From Megalobrama amblycephala (Eukaryota; Chordata; Actinopteri; Cypriniformes; Xenocyprididae): a stretch of DNA of 64,000 bases. Below are positions 46,645-57,955 of this stretch, one piece after another. A model generated the notes under the pieces. It was not told the DNA's origin. It saw nothing but the letters and a program-made list of their open reading frames with translations, and did no database searches. The position numbers and the translations under genes were made by a program. The DNA lies in assembly GCF_018812025.1 (NCBI RefSeq), contig NC_063049.1, forward strand, positions 35,035,447 to 35,099,446, written 5' to 3'. The stretch's first letter is position 1. Every line of letters begins with the position of its first letter.

Positions 46645-47230
46645 AAAACATCTGCAAAGTTACGACGCTCAAAGTTCAATGCAAAGGGAGATATTTTCTT
46701 TTAAAGAATTTGTTGTTTAAGGACTACAACAAACAGCTGGTTGAGACTACAATGAGCTTCTTCCCGGGTTAGTGACATCGCTAACCCTAAAATGTAAATA
46801 AACCCCACTTCCAAGAACACTCAACAAAGGGGGTGAGGCCATGTTGGGCTGCTTTAGAGAAGAGGAAGAGTTGTTGTAGTAGAGTGTTGTTACCATGCCG
46901 TCATTTTACCCTGGACTGCTTCACAAAAGAGGGTCAATTCAACACTGGATTTGCACAAAAGATTAACATGACGGTACATGCCAGTCGATGAGTTGAATCA
47001 ACTCCACAGCAACTACATAAATGTATTCACTAACCAATCAGAAGCATCCAGTTGCATTCTAAAAGTTGTAACTTCTTCCTGAGTCTCTCCATCAGTGTCT
47101 GACTCCAGTTTGAACAATGTAAGACTGAACACCGTTACTGACAATCATCATTTTGGCTGCGTGAGATTCTCCAGCTTTGTTGTTGTTGAGCAACCAAAGC
47201 GTGAGCTGTTAAAGCTCCGCCCTCTTTTTG
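46645..47230. mobile_element. TTAA-type MITE, copy lacking both ends
   Basis: Matches the interior of the element at 60295-61085 from ACATCTGCAAAGTTACGACG through AACAAAGGGGGTGAGGCCAT and GGGCTGCTTTAGAGAAGAGG to TTGTTGTTGTTGAGCAACCA. Both TTAA termini are lost. Confidence 0.85.
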
Positions 47231-47584
47231 AAAATTAAAAATCAGACACATAATTACAAGAGGCAACAGTAATAATCAAAAGGTGAACATTTATTAATAA
47301 CCAATTAATTAATATATTTTAATAATAGTATTAATAAATGTTTATTTATTAAACATATTAATAAATGTTAATTTCTAAAATATTTTTGGGTTAATTTTTT
47401 AGCGAGCAATATAGTAATTTTTAAACAATAGTTGAGTTAAAACTACCCATCAGGTTGGGTTAAATGTTTGGGCTCTTTTGACCACTGGGTCAAAACAACC
47501 CCTCACTGGGTTATTATATATATAATACTGTTGTTGTTCATAATAAAACAGCTGATGCAACATTTAAAAATTGATTAGGATGCT
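47231..47584. repeat. AT-rich segment with a TTGGGTT MITE fragment
   Basis: 47280-47400 is (T/A)TTAATAA-rich. 47430-47515 has AACTACCCATCAGGTTGGGT and CACTGGGTCAAAACAACCC, which resembles a fish GTTGGGTTAAA-type MITE. Boundaries unclear. Confidence 0.45.
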
Positions 47585-47960
47585 AAGGAGATGGAGGCCC
47601 TCAGGTGCCCTGGGCAGAACATTTAGTCAGCGCCCACAGTGACCTGCGCTTAGCTCCCTGTGAGCTTGTTGAAAATCCAGCCTGGCATTTGTTTTCTATA
47701 TTATCTGCAGTCCTGCCCGTCCTTCCAGATGGAACCAAATATCATCTCACCCTCCCAACAGCTCTCTACACTCAAGGGTTCTGCTTCCTCCTCCATCCCC
47801 CTTGTAATTACTCACCCAATGGACAAATAGACGGTTCCATTATCCGAGTCATTATCGTTCGTATAGGCCAGCAGCATCAGGCAATTTCATGCCCCAGCAT
47901 TTGTCAGCTTTGTGCTCTCATAGAGATGCAAGGGTTGCGAAAGAAAAATATCTCATTTTT
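47585..47960. other. Unique GC-richer block, possible conserved non-coding element
   Basis: No repeat ends. A 136-codon plus frame (47605-48015) covers it, but it has no domain I recognise, and there are no splice sites that delimit it convincingly. It may be regulatory sequence; an unknown exon is less likely. Confidence 0.22.
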
Positions 47961-48718
47961 CATTATTGCTAATTATCCTCTACACACTGCCCTCTACTTC
48001 TTACATTCTGTTTAGTACATTTCCCAGGCTGTTAGCAATGAATGCCGAAAATATGGCCTAAAAAGGCACTCGACAGAAAATCTCTTTTGTCTTTCTGAGA
48101 CGCACTCAATGCATTTTCATTAAAATTTCCACTGCAATAAAGAAGTGAACTTGAAAGCAACATATAAAAGCTGTTCCACAAACCAATTTAATTTGCCAAC
48201 TCCTAAATGAGACAACAGAATTCATCAACACTGCACGCCAACACTCCTCCGTTATGACTCAAAGCCACCCACGACATGGTCAAGAAATAAATAACAAAAT
48301 TAAATGCTTAAGCCACAAGACTTCTTACAGTGTTAAACCTATGTGCTAACCAATTAAATTTTTGTTAAAGCATATCACCATGTAAAAAAATCCAGAACAG
48401 CCCGATAAACAATATTTACTACACATCTCCTCAACATCGGACAAAGTAAATTTCAATGGCTTACATAAACAATGGACGAAAATACCCACTGTGCTAGTCA
48501 AACATACAAGGTCAAGGTTTGACTGATTAGCAAGACCCAATTAGCCCCTGCTAGATACTGTAACTACACCATCTGGACCCCAAAAAACTCAATCTTTTTC
48601 CATTGATAAATATGAACAAGTAAAATGTTTTGCAATCAACATATCTACAACACTTCATTGTACTATAGGGATCTTAGTGTGTAAATAAAAACAACTAAGA
48701 TGTCATAGCCTTACAAGA
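47961..48718. other. Unannotated sequence, no gene seen
   Basis: Nothing recognised. Confidence 0.4.
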
Positions 48719-48722
48719 TTAA

Positions 48723-49549
48723 AGGTGCCCTCGAATGAAAAATTGAATTTATCTTGGCATAATTACGTAACAGTCGGGGTGTACGCCCCCAATATTTGCA
48801 TATGCCAGCCCACGTTTCCAACATTATAAAAGGCATTAGACAAGGGCAGCCAGTATTAATGTCTGGATGTGCACAACCAAATCATCAGACTAGGTAAGCA
48901 AGCAAGAACATAAAAATGGCAGATGGAGCAATAATAACTGACATGATCCATGATAACATGATATTTTTAGTGATATTTGTAAACTGTCTTTCTAAATGTT
49001 TCGTTAGCATGTTGCTAATGTACTGTTAAATGTGGTTAAAGTTATCATCGGTTATTACTGTATTCACGGAGACAAGAGAGCCGTCGCTATTTTCATTTTT
49101 AAACACTTGCAGTCTGTATAATGCATAAACACAACTTCATTCTTTATAAATTTCTCCAACAGTGTAGCATTAGCCGTTAGCCACGAAGCACTATCAAACT
49201 CATTCAAAATCAAACAATATAACAGTATACAATACTCACATAATCTGACACATGCATGCCGCATGCATGACGAACACTTTGTAAAGATCCATTTTGAGGG
49301 TTATATTAGCTGTGTGAACTTTGTTAAGGCACTGTTCAAGGCAAGCGCAAGCTCTGTGGGCGGAGAGCACGGGATTTAAAGGGGCCGCAGCATAAAATCG
49401 GCGCGTTTATAATGATGGCCCAAAATAGGCAGTTAAAAAAATTTACTAAAAAAAATCTATGGGGTATTTTGAGCTGAAACTTCACAGACACATTCAGGGG
49501 ACACCTTAGACTTATATTACACCTTTTAAAAACATAATCTAGGGCACCT
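48723..49549. mobile_element. Kolobok/T2-like (TTAA) non-autonomous element, copy B
   Basis: Begins AGGTGCCCTCGAATG and ends AATCTAGGGCACCT, flanked by TTAA (48719-48722, 49550-49553). Length 827 bp. It matches copy A at 3955-5777 over GCCAGTATTAAYGTCTGGAT, CAATAATAAMTGACATGATC and CTATGGGGTATTTTGAGCTG. It lacks the palindromic insertion of copy A and about 115 bp around that site. It also has an extra block near 49330-49410 (GCGCAAGCTCTGTGGGCGGA). Non-coding. Confidence 0.9.
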
Positions 49550-49553
49550 TTAA

Positions 49554-49690
49554 CATAACAATGTTTTGAGAGAATAAAGTCAAAATTATGTGTATAAAAT
49601 CATTCATTATGAACTAATATTATGAGAATAAACTAAAATCGTGAGAATAAAATCATTGTATTGTGAGATTAAAATATTAATATTGTGAGG
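49554..49690. repeat. Degenerate GAGAATAAA minisatellite
   Basis: GAGAATAAAGTCAAAATTAT, TATGAGAATAAACTAAAATC, GTGAGAATAAAATCATTG and GTGAGATTAAAATATT recur at 20-30-bp spacing. Confidence 0.65.
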
Positions 49691-50774
49691 GGAAAAAGGG
49701 GGTAAGAACTGCTAAAAGAAAGTACCAAAGTGATGTTAATTTCTGCCTATTCCTAATCTATGATATATAATCACACCTTTTCTCACAATTGTGTTTGTTT
49801 TTTTTTCTAAATATTTCTTCTCCATTTCACACAATATAACTCATTTGATCTTCCAATTGTATGACTTTGTTCTCCAAAAGCATGGGTTAATCCACATAAC
49901 TGTGCCATAATTGAGGTAGCACATGATGTTTATTCAACAGAGGAATAATTTTAACAGTCATGAATAGGCCATGACTATAACGCATTCAAAACTGACAATT
50001 AATTATTTACTTCAAAGCACCTACAATGTGCCACAAACAATTTCAAAGCGACACGCTATTTAGGTTAATCATCATGACTATTTTTGAGAAAACGATAATC
50101 TAAACGTACATTACATTATAACCATGCAAAATGCCATAAAATCTATAGAATTCATTCTTGGGCATACATTATGTTCTCTAATGTCGTCTGACTCTCTAAA
50201 TCCTTATTCTAATTCTGCCAGCAGAGGTTGGTCATATAGAGAGGCTGTCAGGCTGAGTGCAGAGGCAGAATTCTCTTTTTGAAGAAAGATAAAAGAATAG
50301 AGAGCATCCTAAGCACTCTGGCTAATTGCATTTGACCAACAAGTCCATCCTTGCCAGCCATGTTCTCCTCTGAGGTTCAGCATGGTTAGACAGAACAAAG
50401 AGCTGGATTCACAGGTTTGTGAAAAGAGAGGGACTTCAGTAGCAAAGACAGGCGTTCGGCTTTGATCCCACATGAGGCCAACACTGACAATCCCCTATCC
50501 ATTTGTCTTTGGCAGCATAAAAATTAGTTAATGATCTCAGCACTTGTTCAAAAGTTGCCAGAAGATGGTAGTAAATTGATTTTTAATTACGCACCAAGCA
50601 AAAGGAAGTTGTGCCGTGAGTTTGTTTAAAACATGACTCAGTCTGCCTTCCTATTTATAGAGTGGTCATTTTAGCCAACCACCTCGTCTGTAAACATAAA
50701 TATTGATAGCCATTAACAACAGCTCATATTCTGCTACCGGGACTAGTTGTCACAGGTATTAAATCTCAGTCAAT
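49691..50774. other. Unannotated sequence; repeat-free block 50160-50720
   Basis: No gene seen. The later part lacks repeats and is slightly GC-richer; only a weak candidate for non-coding conservation. Confidence 0.3.
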
Positions 50775-50799
50775 AATATATATATATATATATATATAT
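50775..50799. repeat. (TA)n microsatellite
   Basis: About 12 TA units next to the left end of the following palindrome. Confidence 0.93.
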
Positions 50800-51240
50800 G
50801 ACTTCGATACCAAGTCGATACTGAAATTTTAAAAATGTGACGCTTTGAGTGCTGTTGAGCAGATTCGTAAACACCTCTGACTGGCCATTGTTTTCACATG
50901 CTCAACATATATGTCTGTGATTGGCTACAATGATCAATGCACAGGAGTGTTTGAAAGCAGTTTGAAAGTGAGAGCGGGAGAGTTTAAAAGCAGGCATCTG
51001 TCAGCGGACCGGTGCCTGCTTTCAAACGCTCCCGCGTATATCTGTTTAAGCGCTTGATGAAGAGCGTCATTGATGACTATTTACAACATGTTTTTTTAAG
51101 CGTTGATCATTTTAGCCAATCAAAGACATATATGTTGAGCACTTGAACACAATGGCCAATCAGAGGTGTTTTCTAATCTGCTCAACAGCGCTCAAAGTGT
51201 CACATTTTTAAAATTTCAGTATCGACTTAATATCAAAGTC
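50800..51240. mobile_element. Palindromic MITE, about 440 bp
   Basis: The left arm (GTCGATACTGAAATTTTAAA, then GACTGGCCATTG and GCTCAACATATATGTC) and right arm (TTTAAAATTTCAGTATCGAC, then CAATGGCCAATC and GACATATATGTTGAGC) are inverse; the arms meet near 51010 (CAGGCATCTG...CGGTGCCTG). The right arm has an extra 70 bp or so near the centre. Target site unclear because (TA)n adjoins the left end. Confidence 0.8.
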
Positions 51241-51720
51241 TGTACTTTTGACAACACTAATATATTGTAAAATGATAGAAGTATGGGGCTAATTTATACC
51301 ATTTAATAAAATAATTTTATATAACCCTCTACAGCACATCGTTGCCCTCAGGCAACGGAAAGTTTTATTAAGATGCAGGGTTCCTGGGTGCGCAGAAACA
51401 CCCAAAGTGATGTGCAAAAATTGTAACATACACCTCTATTTCACAACAGAGAAGAACTGCTTTTTGAAGTTTCGGACGGAGTGAAATCTTATTACATGTA
51501 GTACATTATATGGCATGACACCCTACATGATACAGACCTATGCATGTATCAAATTCAATATATCAATGTCTTTCAAGTTTTTTTTCCCTTTTTACTTAAT
51601 GATTTCTTGATATTTAAAAAAAAATATATATATATATTTTGATGATAATTTTCTCTATGATTCTGTACCACTGTTGCACAACGTTGCCCTGAGGCAACGA
51701 AAAAATATTTTGGGGTGGGG
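51241..51720. repeat. Segment bounded by GTTGCCYSAGGCAAC hairpins
   Basis: GTTGCCCTCAGGCAAC (51341 region) and GTTGCCCTGAGGCAAC (51682 region) occur in the same orientation about 340 bp apart, each just after GCACA.CGTT. Each is itself a 7-bp hairpin. Between them is AT-rich non-coding DNA. This may be a small repeat family; I do not know its class. Confidence 0.4.
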
Positions 51721-52487
51721 GGGCCAAAAAAGTTTTTATCAATAAAATGTTCCCAAATGAACCAAAAAATTATGTGGACTATTTTTTTTTCATGTGCCAT
51801 CAACATGTGTGCAGTAGTGGGATAATTTATACACTTTATTATTTACAATATTTGATATTTTTACCTTTAACATTTCTGTTTCACTGTTTAAAACCTACAA
51901 TAGACTGTTTAATAGCAGGCTCTATTAAAACTTATATACTGTGAAAACATGCCCCAGTATTGTGGCTGCAAAAAGTGACTGTAAGTTAATGGAAGTAGGA
52001 ACTCTCTTTAAGCAAAATATGCATGCATAACTACCATTTATCTTCTTCTATCTTCTGTTCATTTGCCTCCCATCATGTGATTTACGGCTAATTGAACTCT
52101 CAGCGATAACAACAGCAAAAGGTTGTATTTCAAACCGCTGCAGTAAAAACAGCAGTATCTATAATTTAGTAAAACATCCCATTATGGTCCAATCCACCTC
52201 ATTGGTATGTGAACAGCATAAGACCTGCCTTTAAATCAACAATATTACCAGCGAGAATTACCTACATGCTTGGCTTTTTTTCTCAAAAGTATACTTGTCT
52301 TATCCACTAAAATGCTGTTTATTTGATTTTAATTTCAGGACATGCATGCTTATTATCATACAGTTAACTCTGTGGTGATGTGCATATGGAATCATTAAAT
52401 TGACAACTACAAATTTCAAAACAAACTCAAATGTAGTTTACTATTTAGCTGTCTGTGAATAGACATGGACATATTTTCTATATATGT
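51721..52487. other. Unannotated AT-rich sequence
   Basis: Nothing recognised. Confidence 0.4.
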
Positions 52488-52528
52488 GTGGTGTGTAGAG
52501 AATACGAACCGACGTCACGCCTCGTTGC

Positions 52529-52801
52529 ATGCCGGTGTTACGAGATTTTCGGTTTCTGAGATTTTCGGTTTCAGAAGGCGGATCTTACATGAATATTAAT
52601 GAGTTTCGCAGACATGCGCGATTGCACGTGCAACTGAGAATTTTAGTTCACATTGTATCTCAAGACATTAGTGGATTATTCCATAAAGGTAATTATATTC
52701 TCAGCGTCGCGGCTGACTTATGCCTAAACTACAGTTGTTTTCAACACGTAACAGTTTATAATGTGCTCATTAGTATGCACGATTTGTGCAGTCGTCTGTA
52801 A
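52529..52801 (+). CDS. Open frame in left arm, 90 codons, unknown
   Basis: A continuous frame from ATG 52529 covers most of the left arm. It includes SVSEGGSYMNINEFRRHARL and CSRL at the end, before TAA. The start codon is made by the junction: only AT comes from flanking DNA (GCAT) and the G precedes CCGG. I recognise no domain, signal peptide or membrane segment. The same frame is open in the right arm. Because the two arms are nearly identical, shared openness is not independent evidence of coding. Could be a passenger frame, or pure chance. Confidence 0.2.
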   Translation: MPVLRDFRFLRFSVSEGGSYMNINEFRRHARLHVQLRILVHIVSQDISGLFHKGNYILSVAADLCLNYSCFQHVTVYNVLISMHDLCSRL

Positions 52802-54059
52802 CAATGACAGACGTTTCGTGTAACAGCAGAACACCTTCAGCTATCGTCTATAAGTTTAGCTAGTTGTGCTCTTCCATAGGCTACCTTGCGATGTAACTGC
52901 TGATCCCATATAAATGTGTCTGTGTGTGGACATAATATTTTTTGTCATCTACAGACTACTGGTGTGATTATACATGAGTTAGCTTACCTGTTCAGACTAA
53001 TATTCTCTGGTTTTCCGGTTGGTGAAAAATTCTGAAAATATTGCTGAAAATATATTGTCTTTTCATGGTTTCCGTTTATATATATTAAAGAAAGATACAC
53101 TGACACCACAAGGTTTAATTTTTCAATTACTCAATAAAACCAAGCATCCCAGAACACCTGAATGAGTTGAAGTAGATTATACTGATTTCATATAACAAAT
53201 AAATGGGAAAATAAATAAATAACACATTGTTAAAAAATATGCAGTTGCCATTTCAATGATGTATTGCTATGTTCTTCTGTTAGCTAACCTTATGAAGATT
53301 TAAAATTAGGTCATCCCTCTGGAAATCAAAGAAATAATGTCTAAAATCAGTGGCCTAATAAAGATTTTTGCAACCTTTTGTTATTCTCTGCCATGCGTTG
53401 TTTTGACCATGTGTGACTTGTCTACCTGGATATACAATGATGATCAGTGATATAAATGGACAATTTATTTTGATACACAAACATTCATTATTTGACATGT
53501 ATTAAGGTTGATCGGGAAACTTTTTCCCAGTCATCTCAATGGCCAAAAGTGTCCCAGTCAACCTGAATTCACTGGTCATTAATGTTCATAAACATGCATG
53601 TTCTTCATGGGGTTTTAATTAGGGGCACATGAAATTTTGAAATTGAAATTTTGAAAGAAAAAAAAATTAAACTATGTCAAAACATATATCACAAATCCTG
53701 GAATAAAGATGGCAATATGGCCTTGATTTGCTTTTGATTAATAGATGCTTTGTATAATGTGTGATGGAGTGAACATATGATATTATGTGAGACATTTAAT
53801 GACATTTTGTTTTTGTACAAAAAGATGGGCATGGACTTGCCAACAACAAACTTTAGCTACTGTAGCAGTCCCTTAATATATGAAAATATGACACATAGGA
53901 AAGCTATTCTCAGATCAAAAAATTACATTTTTAGTCAAAGATTGACATTTTTACCTCTCTTTGAATTTTAATGACTTTATTTACTTAAAACTATTTTTAT
54001 TACAACAAGACGTTATCTTTTTACAGACAGTGGCCCCCAAATAATTTACACAAATGCAT

Positions 54060-54490
54060 TTGCATTAAATTACTATTTGAATGTCTGGAATCACTGTAGT
54101 TTTTTGTTTGTTTTGTTTTTTAAGAAATGAATTTCACAAAGATGAAGTTTATTCAACAAGGATTAATTAGATTTTTTTTTTTTTTTTTTTAAAGGGGGAA
54201 AAAACATTTCTAATGTTACAAAAGATTTCAATACTGTTCTTCAAACTTGCTGTTCTGTGAATCAACAGGCACTGTATCATGGTTTCCTTGTTTTCAGCAC
54301 TGATAATAGTAGCATGTTTCTTGAGCAGCAAAACAGCATATTAGAATGATTTCTGAAGGATCATGTGACACTGAAGACTGGAGGAACAGGAATAAACAGC
54401 CATTTAAAATATATTAGAATAGAACACAAATTGCAATATTACTGTTTTGCCTATTTTTGATCAAATAAATGCAACCTTGGTGAGCCTAAA
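54060..54490 (+). mobile_element. Tc1/mariner-like palindromic MITE family, single diverged copy
   Basis: Contains TTATTCAACAAGGATTAA, TAATGTTACAAAAGATTTC, CATATTAGAATGATTTCTGA, AGGATCATGTGACACTGAAG and ATAAATGCAACCTTGGTGAG, in the same order as 4530-4950. A long A/T tract sits near 54170-54195. The TA-adjacent termini are not preserved. Confidence 0.82.
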
Positions 54491-54751
54491 CATAAATAAT
54501 TTTAATCCTTTTGAAGAGCAATAGGCCTACATCATATCAAAATGAACAAGAATTTAAGAACAATACCAGAATAGATATAGCTAAGTCCTCAAAAACATTT
54601 ATACAGGTTTATTTCAGTTGTTTCAGGCAGTGATGTACTTAATAACAACCAATAAAATACCGAGTTTTAAAACATTGCAAAGGAAGAGCACAAGGAGCAG
54701 AACTTATTGTAGACGATAGCTGAAGGTTGTTACACGAAGTATCTGTCATTG

Positions 54752-55018
54752 TTACAGACGACTGCACAAATCGTGCATACTAATGAGCACATTATAAACT
54801 GTTACGTGTTGAAAACAACTGTAGTTTAGGCATAAGTCAGCCGCGACGCTGAGAATATAATTACCTTTATGGAATAATCCACTAATGTCTTGAGATACAA
54901 TGTGAACTAAAATTCTCAGTTGCACGTGCAATCGCGCATGTCTGCGAAACTCATTAATATTCATATAAGCCCCGCCTTCTGAAACCGAAAATCTCAGAAA
55001 CCGAAAATCTCGTAACAC
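54752..55018 (-). CDS. Open frame in right arm, 88 codons, unknown
   Basis: The inverse copy of the frame at 52529-52801, differing at one residue (Gly-Gly-Ala in place of Gly-Gly-Ser before YMN). No ATG is available at the same place; translation would need GTG at the arm tip or a later Met (YMNINEF). This weakens the case for a real protein. Confidence 0.15.
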   Translation of the reverse strand: MLRDFRFLRFSVSEGGAYMNINEFRRHARLHVQLRILVHIVSQDISGLFHKGNYILSVAADLCLNYSCFQHVTVYNVLISMHDLCSRL

Positions 55019-55492
55019 CGGGGCGGCGCCGCCATTTTGACAGGATCGCCCTCTATTACTCGTACTGAAATTAATACGGATTCTTGCTTACCTTTTGTTT
55101 TGTTTCTGCCATTAAGTGGAACGTTAACATTTTCAATGGTATCGTTTGCAGGGAATAGAAGCTATTTTATCGCATCGCAGGATCATTTTATTTATTTATT
55201 TATTTTCACTGAAGTTTTGTAGAATTTAATTTACAATGTTGATCTGTTTACCGTGTCGCACGCTGGACGCTCACCGCTGCTTCAGCCATCGTATGAATAT
55301 CCAAATAAATTCATGTGATCAACACACTGAGAAAGTCGATTCATTTATTTGTTTGAAACGTTTAAATGATGCTTAAATGAGCATATTGAGGAGGCATACA
55401 ACTGTTGTCATTGTAATTCCCCTTTTCCACGATCACAGATGAGGAGAATCAGAGATTATGGGTCAAATTCAGAAAGAAAATGCTTGCATTTT

Positions 55493-56053
55493 AAGGCCCC
55501 GTCCACACGGAGACGCGTTTCAGTGAAACCGCAAAACCTTTTTTATCGGATAGGCGTTTCGTCCACACGGATCTGGCATTTTCGAAAGGTGAAACCGGTA
55601 TTTTTTGAAACCGGGTCCCAGAGTGGAAACATTTGAAAACGCCGGCTTGCCGTTGTCGTGTGGACGGGGCAATCCGTATATTTTCTGAAACGATGATGTC
55701 ATCACCCCACGTGTCGACCCCTAGTCAGACGCGCTAACAGCACCAACAACAGCAATAGCAGACTCTACATGCTTGCGTTCATGCTGCAGAAGCTACTGAA
55801 CCAAAATAAAGTGTTATTTCTAAGCTTTGCTAAAGTTTGTATTCAGCGCGCAAGGTTTATGCGCATGCTCCAAGTCTTCTTCGCTGCTTTAAGTGCATTT
55901 CTGCGGCAGAATTACAGCGCCACATAATGGTCTGGCATGTATACTACATCGTTTTGAGTCGTTTCAGTGGTTTCGTGTGGACGCAGATATTTTTTGAGAC
56001 GAGGGGAAAAAAATATCGGTTTAGGGTAAGCTCCGGCTTCGTGTGGACGTAGC
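55493..56053. mobile_element. MITE with GTCCACACGG ends
   Basis: The left end AGGCCCCGTCCACACGGAGA and right end GGCTTCGTGTGGACGTAGCC are inverse. Internal copies of CGTCCACACGGAT and TCGTGTGGACGGGG lie near the left side. Probably hAT-type, but no 8-bp duplication was found. Short frames in it are shadows. Confidence 0.75.
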
Positions 56054-56124
56054 CTAAGTGATACTGAAAGTTTATATTTTGGTCTCATCCGTTTTTTTCT
56101 GCATGTGCTTTATTTGTAAATAGA

Positions 56125-56861
56125 ATAGAGTGCCCCAGGGATGATGCGTTTTTGTAGGCAAAACCCAGAAGCGAGTTAGCATTTTAGGACTTCCGGTTCC
56201 AACGCCGTCAAGTCTATGGGTTTTTTGAATGAGTTTTTGCTAAATCACCTGAAATAAGGTCTGTGGTTAACAAAGCCTCTAAATACTTTCACGTTTTGAT
56301 CTATGACATAAAACACACCAGTTATAACCCACGTGATTTTTTTAAACTTTTACTGTGTCTTAAAATCGGCGGTTGCTAAAAAATTGCTAAAAGGGACTAC
56401 TTCCTTTGGCGGGGACTTTAGACGTCATCATGACAAACAGGACATTTGGACAGCATTTCTCATGAAAAAGGGGATAAGTATTCATACACAGCGCAGATCA
56501 TAATCAGTGAGCATGTTTTTAAATAGAGTTGTTTTCTAAATAAAGTTTGAGGAAGCTTGGTGGTGACGACGTTGATCCGCGACCATGGTGTGCTGTAGTC
56601 CGTTTATAGCCTACTGTTAGCCTTTTATATCTGACGACTTTATTTAGGCTTCAAAATCTATAAATGTTGTGTTAACTTGTAAAGATTATCTTGATAGACA
56701 AAACGTGTAAGTGTCATAACCCTTTGTTAAACACAGAGCTTATTTTCTGCGATTTTCCAAAAGTCTATGGGAAAAATGAATAGGCTTTCAGTCGAGGGAA
56801 CCCGTGCGTCGCTAACTTCCGGGTTGGCCTACAAAAACGCGTCATCCCTGGGGCACTCTAT
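56125..56861. mobile_element. MITE with ATAGAGTGCCCCAGGGATGA ends
   Basis: Terminal inverted repeats ATAGAGTGCCCCAGGGATGA and TCATCCCTGGGGCACTCTAT are nearly perfect, extending inward with GCGTTTTTGTAGGC / GCCTACAAAAACGCG. Interior GTCTATGGGTTTTTTGAATG pairs with AAAAGTCTATGGGAAAAATG. Length 737 bp. No transposase and no certain target duplication. Confidence 0.85.
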
Positions 56862-57469
56862 TTGGTATCTTTAATATCAGTCTAAGTGCATTAAGTGTTT
56901 TGGGCTCATTTGCGTATCTCCACACAGTATGCTTTAATAAATATGTACAGAATTGTTTGTTTGTCACATGAAGCGTTTTTCTTGTTAAGCATTTGAATGT
57001 CCCCGTCAAGTTCTGCTAATTCACGAGCGCAGTGAGAGTCAGACTTTCAAAGGTAATGTTAATTATTAAACCAAACGAAATCAAAACACTTAGCAATGTC
57101 ATTATTTTATTAAGTGATAAGCAGTGGGTTTAATCAGTGCCATTAATAATAGATTTGCCATACGGCGTCTTCTCGTCATCTCCTCGACCTGCTTCCCTTG
57201 GTGTTTTTACACTTAGGAAAGGCGAAAAAACGTTTTTCACTGTCTTGTTTTCTCTCAGAACGATGATCTGAGTTACTATCACAATTATCGATGCAGCATT
57301 AATGACATACAATGGTGACATTTTTCACAATCATGACAGAAAACAAATTACTGCACTAAACTCAATAACGGAAAGTCTGCGCAATCCTGTCAAGATGGCG
57401 GATAAACAAAGAAGTTACCCAGAACTCAATGCGGCGTGATGTCAGATTCGTATTCTCTGTAGTGTTGTG

Positions 57470-57764
57470 GAAGCTACTTCAAACTGGAGCTTGTCAAACT
57501 GTACAATAATCACAATATAAAGTAGTTCATCTACAGTCAATATACCCTGAAAAAGCAGTTAGCTACGCTACAATCTACTGTCAATTAGTAATTAACTACA
57601 TAGAAGCTACTCAAGTTATATCATTTATAATTGAATCAGATCCATAGTTGGTACAAAAACAAGTTTTTTAATGAAAGAATAAATTGACGTTTGAAACAAA
57701 CTGATCAAAATAATAAAAAAAAAAAACTTCTCCTTAATATAATACTCCTTAATATAAATAACTA
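57470..57764. other. Unannotated AT-rich sequence
   Basis: Nothing recognised. Confidence 0.4.
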
Positions 57765-57955
57765 CGAGGTGGCTAATTCGTACAAATTCGTACAACCTAA
57801 CTTGTAACAGGTAGGTTTAGGGGCTGGGTTAGGGGTAGGTCATTTGAACGAATTCATACAAATTTGGTAACTCATAAAATACATACAATTTAGCAAAAAA
57901 CATACAAATTCATATGAGTGAGGTTGTATGAATTCGTAAGAATTAGCCACCTTGT
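57765..57955. mobile_element. Small palindromic MITE, GGTGGCTAATTCGTAC ends
   Basis: AGGTGGCTAATTCGTACAAA and its inverse (GAATTCGTAAGAATTAGCCACCT) bound 190 bp with a GGTAGGTTTAGGGGCTGGGT core. The core resembles that of the element at 13155-13440. Confidence 0.8.

Larger units (their letters stand above)
52532..55021. mobile_element. Long-inverted-repeat element, arms about 340 bp
   Basis: Starts CCGGTGTTACGAGATTTTCG and ends with its perfect inverse. The arms (about 52532-52870 and 54690-55021) are nearly identical in opposite orientation, so the pair is young or kept similar by gene conversion. The 1.8-kb interior is AT-rich, with no transposase and a MITE fragment at 54060-54490. No clear target duplication, because the flanks are C/G-rich (GCATG and GGCGG). 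Confidence 0.8.
52496..57461. mobile_element. Large composite element, probably hAT-type, with three insertions
   Basis: The left end TAGAGAATACGAACCGACGT and right end (inverse) TACAGAGAATACGAATCTGA match with a 2-bp indel, followed on both sides by CACGCC. Further in, GCCGCCATTTTGACAGGATC (55028 on, after the inner insertion) mirrors GATCCTGTC-type sequence at 57383-57401 (inverse CCGCCATCTTGACAGGAT). Flanks GTGGTGTG (52488-52495) and GTGTTGTG (57462-57469) differ at one base and could be an 8-bp duplication. It hosts 52532-55021, 55493-56053 and 56125-56861. The element's own sequence has no transposase frame. Confidence 0.65.

Noticed and set aside
47605..48015. 136-codon plus frame as a gene
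   Set aside because: No domain recognised and no convincing splice sites; kept only as part of a possible conserved non-coding block.
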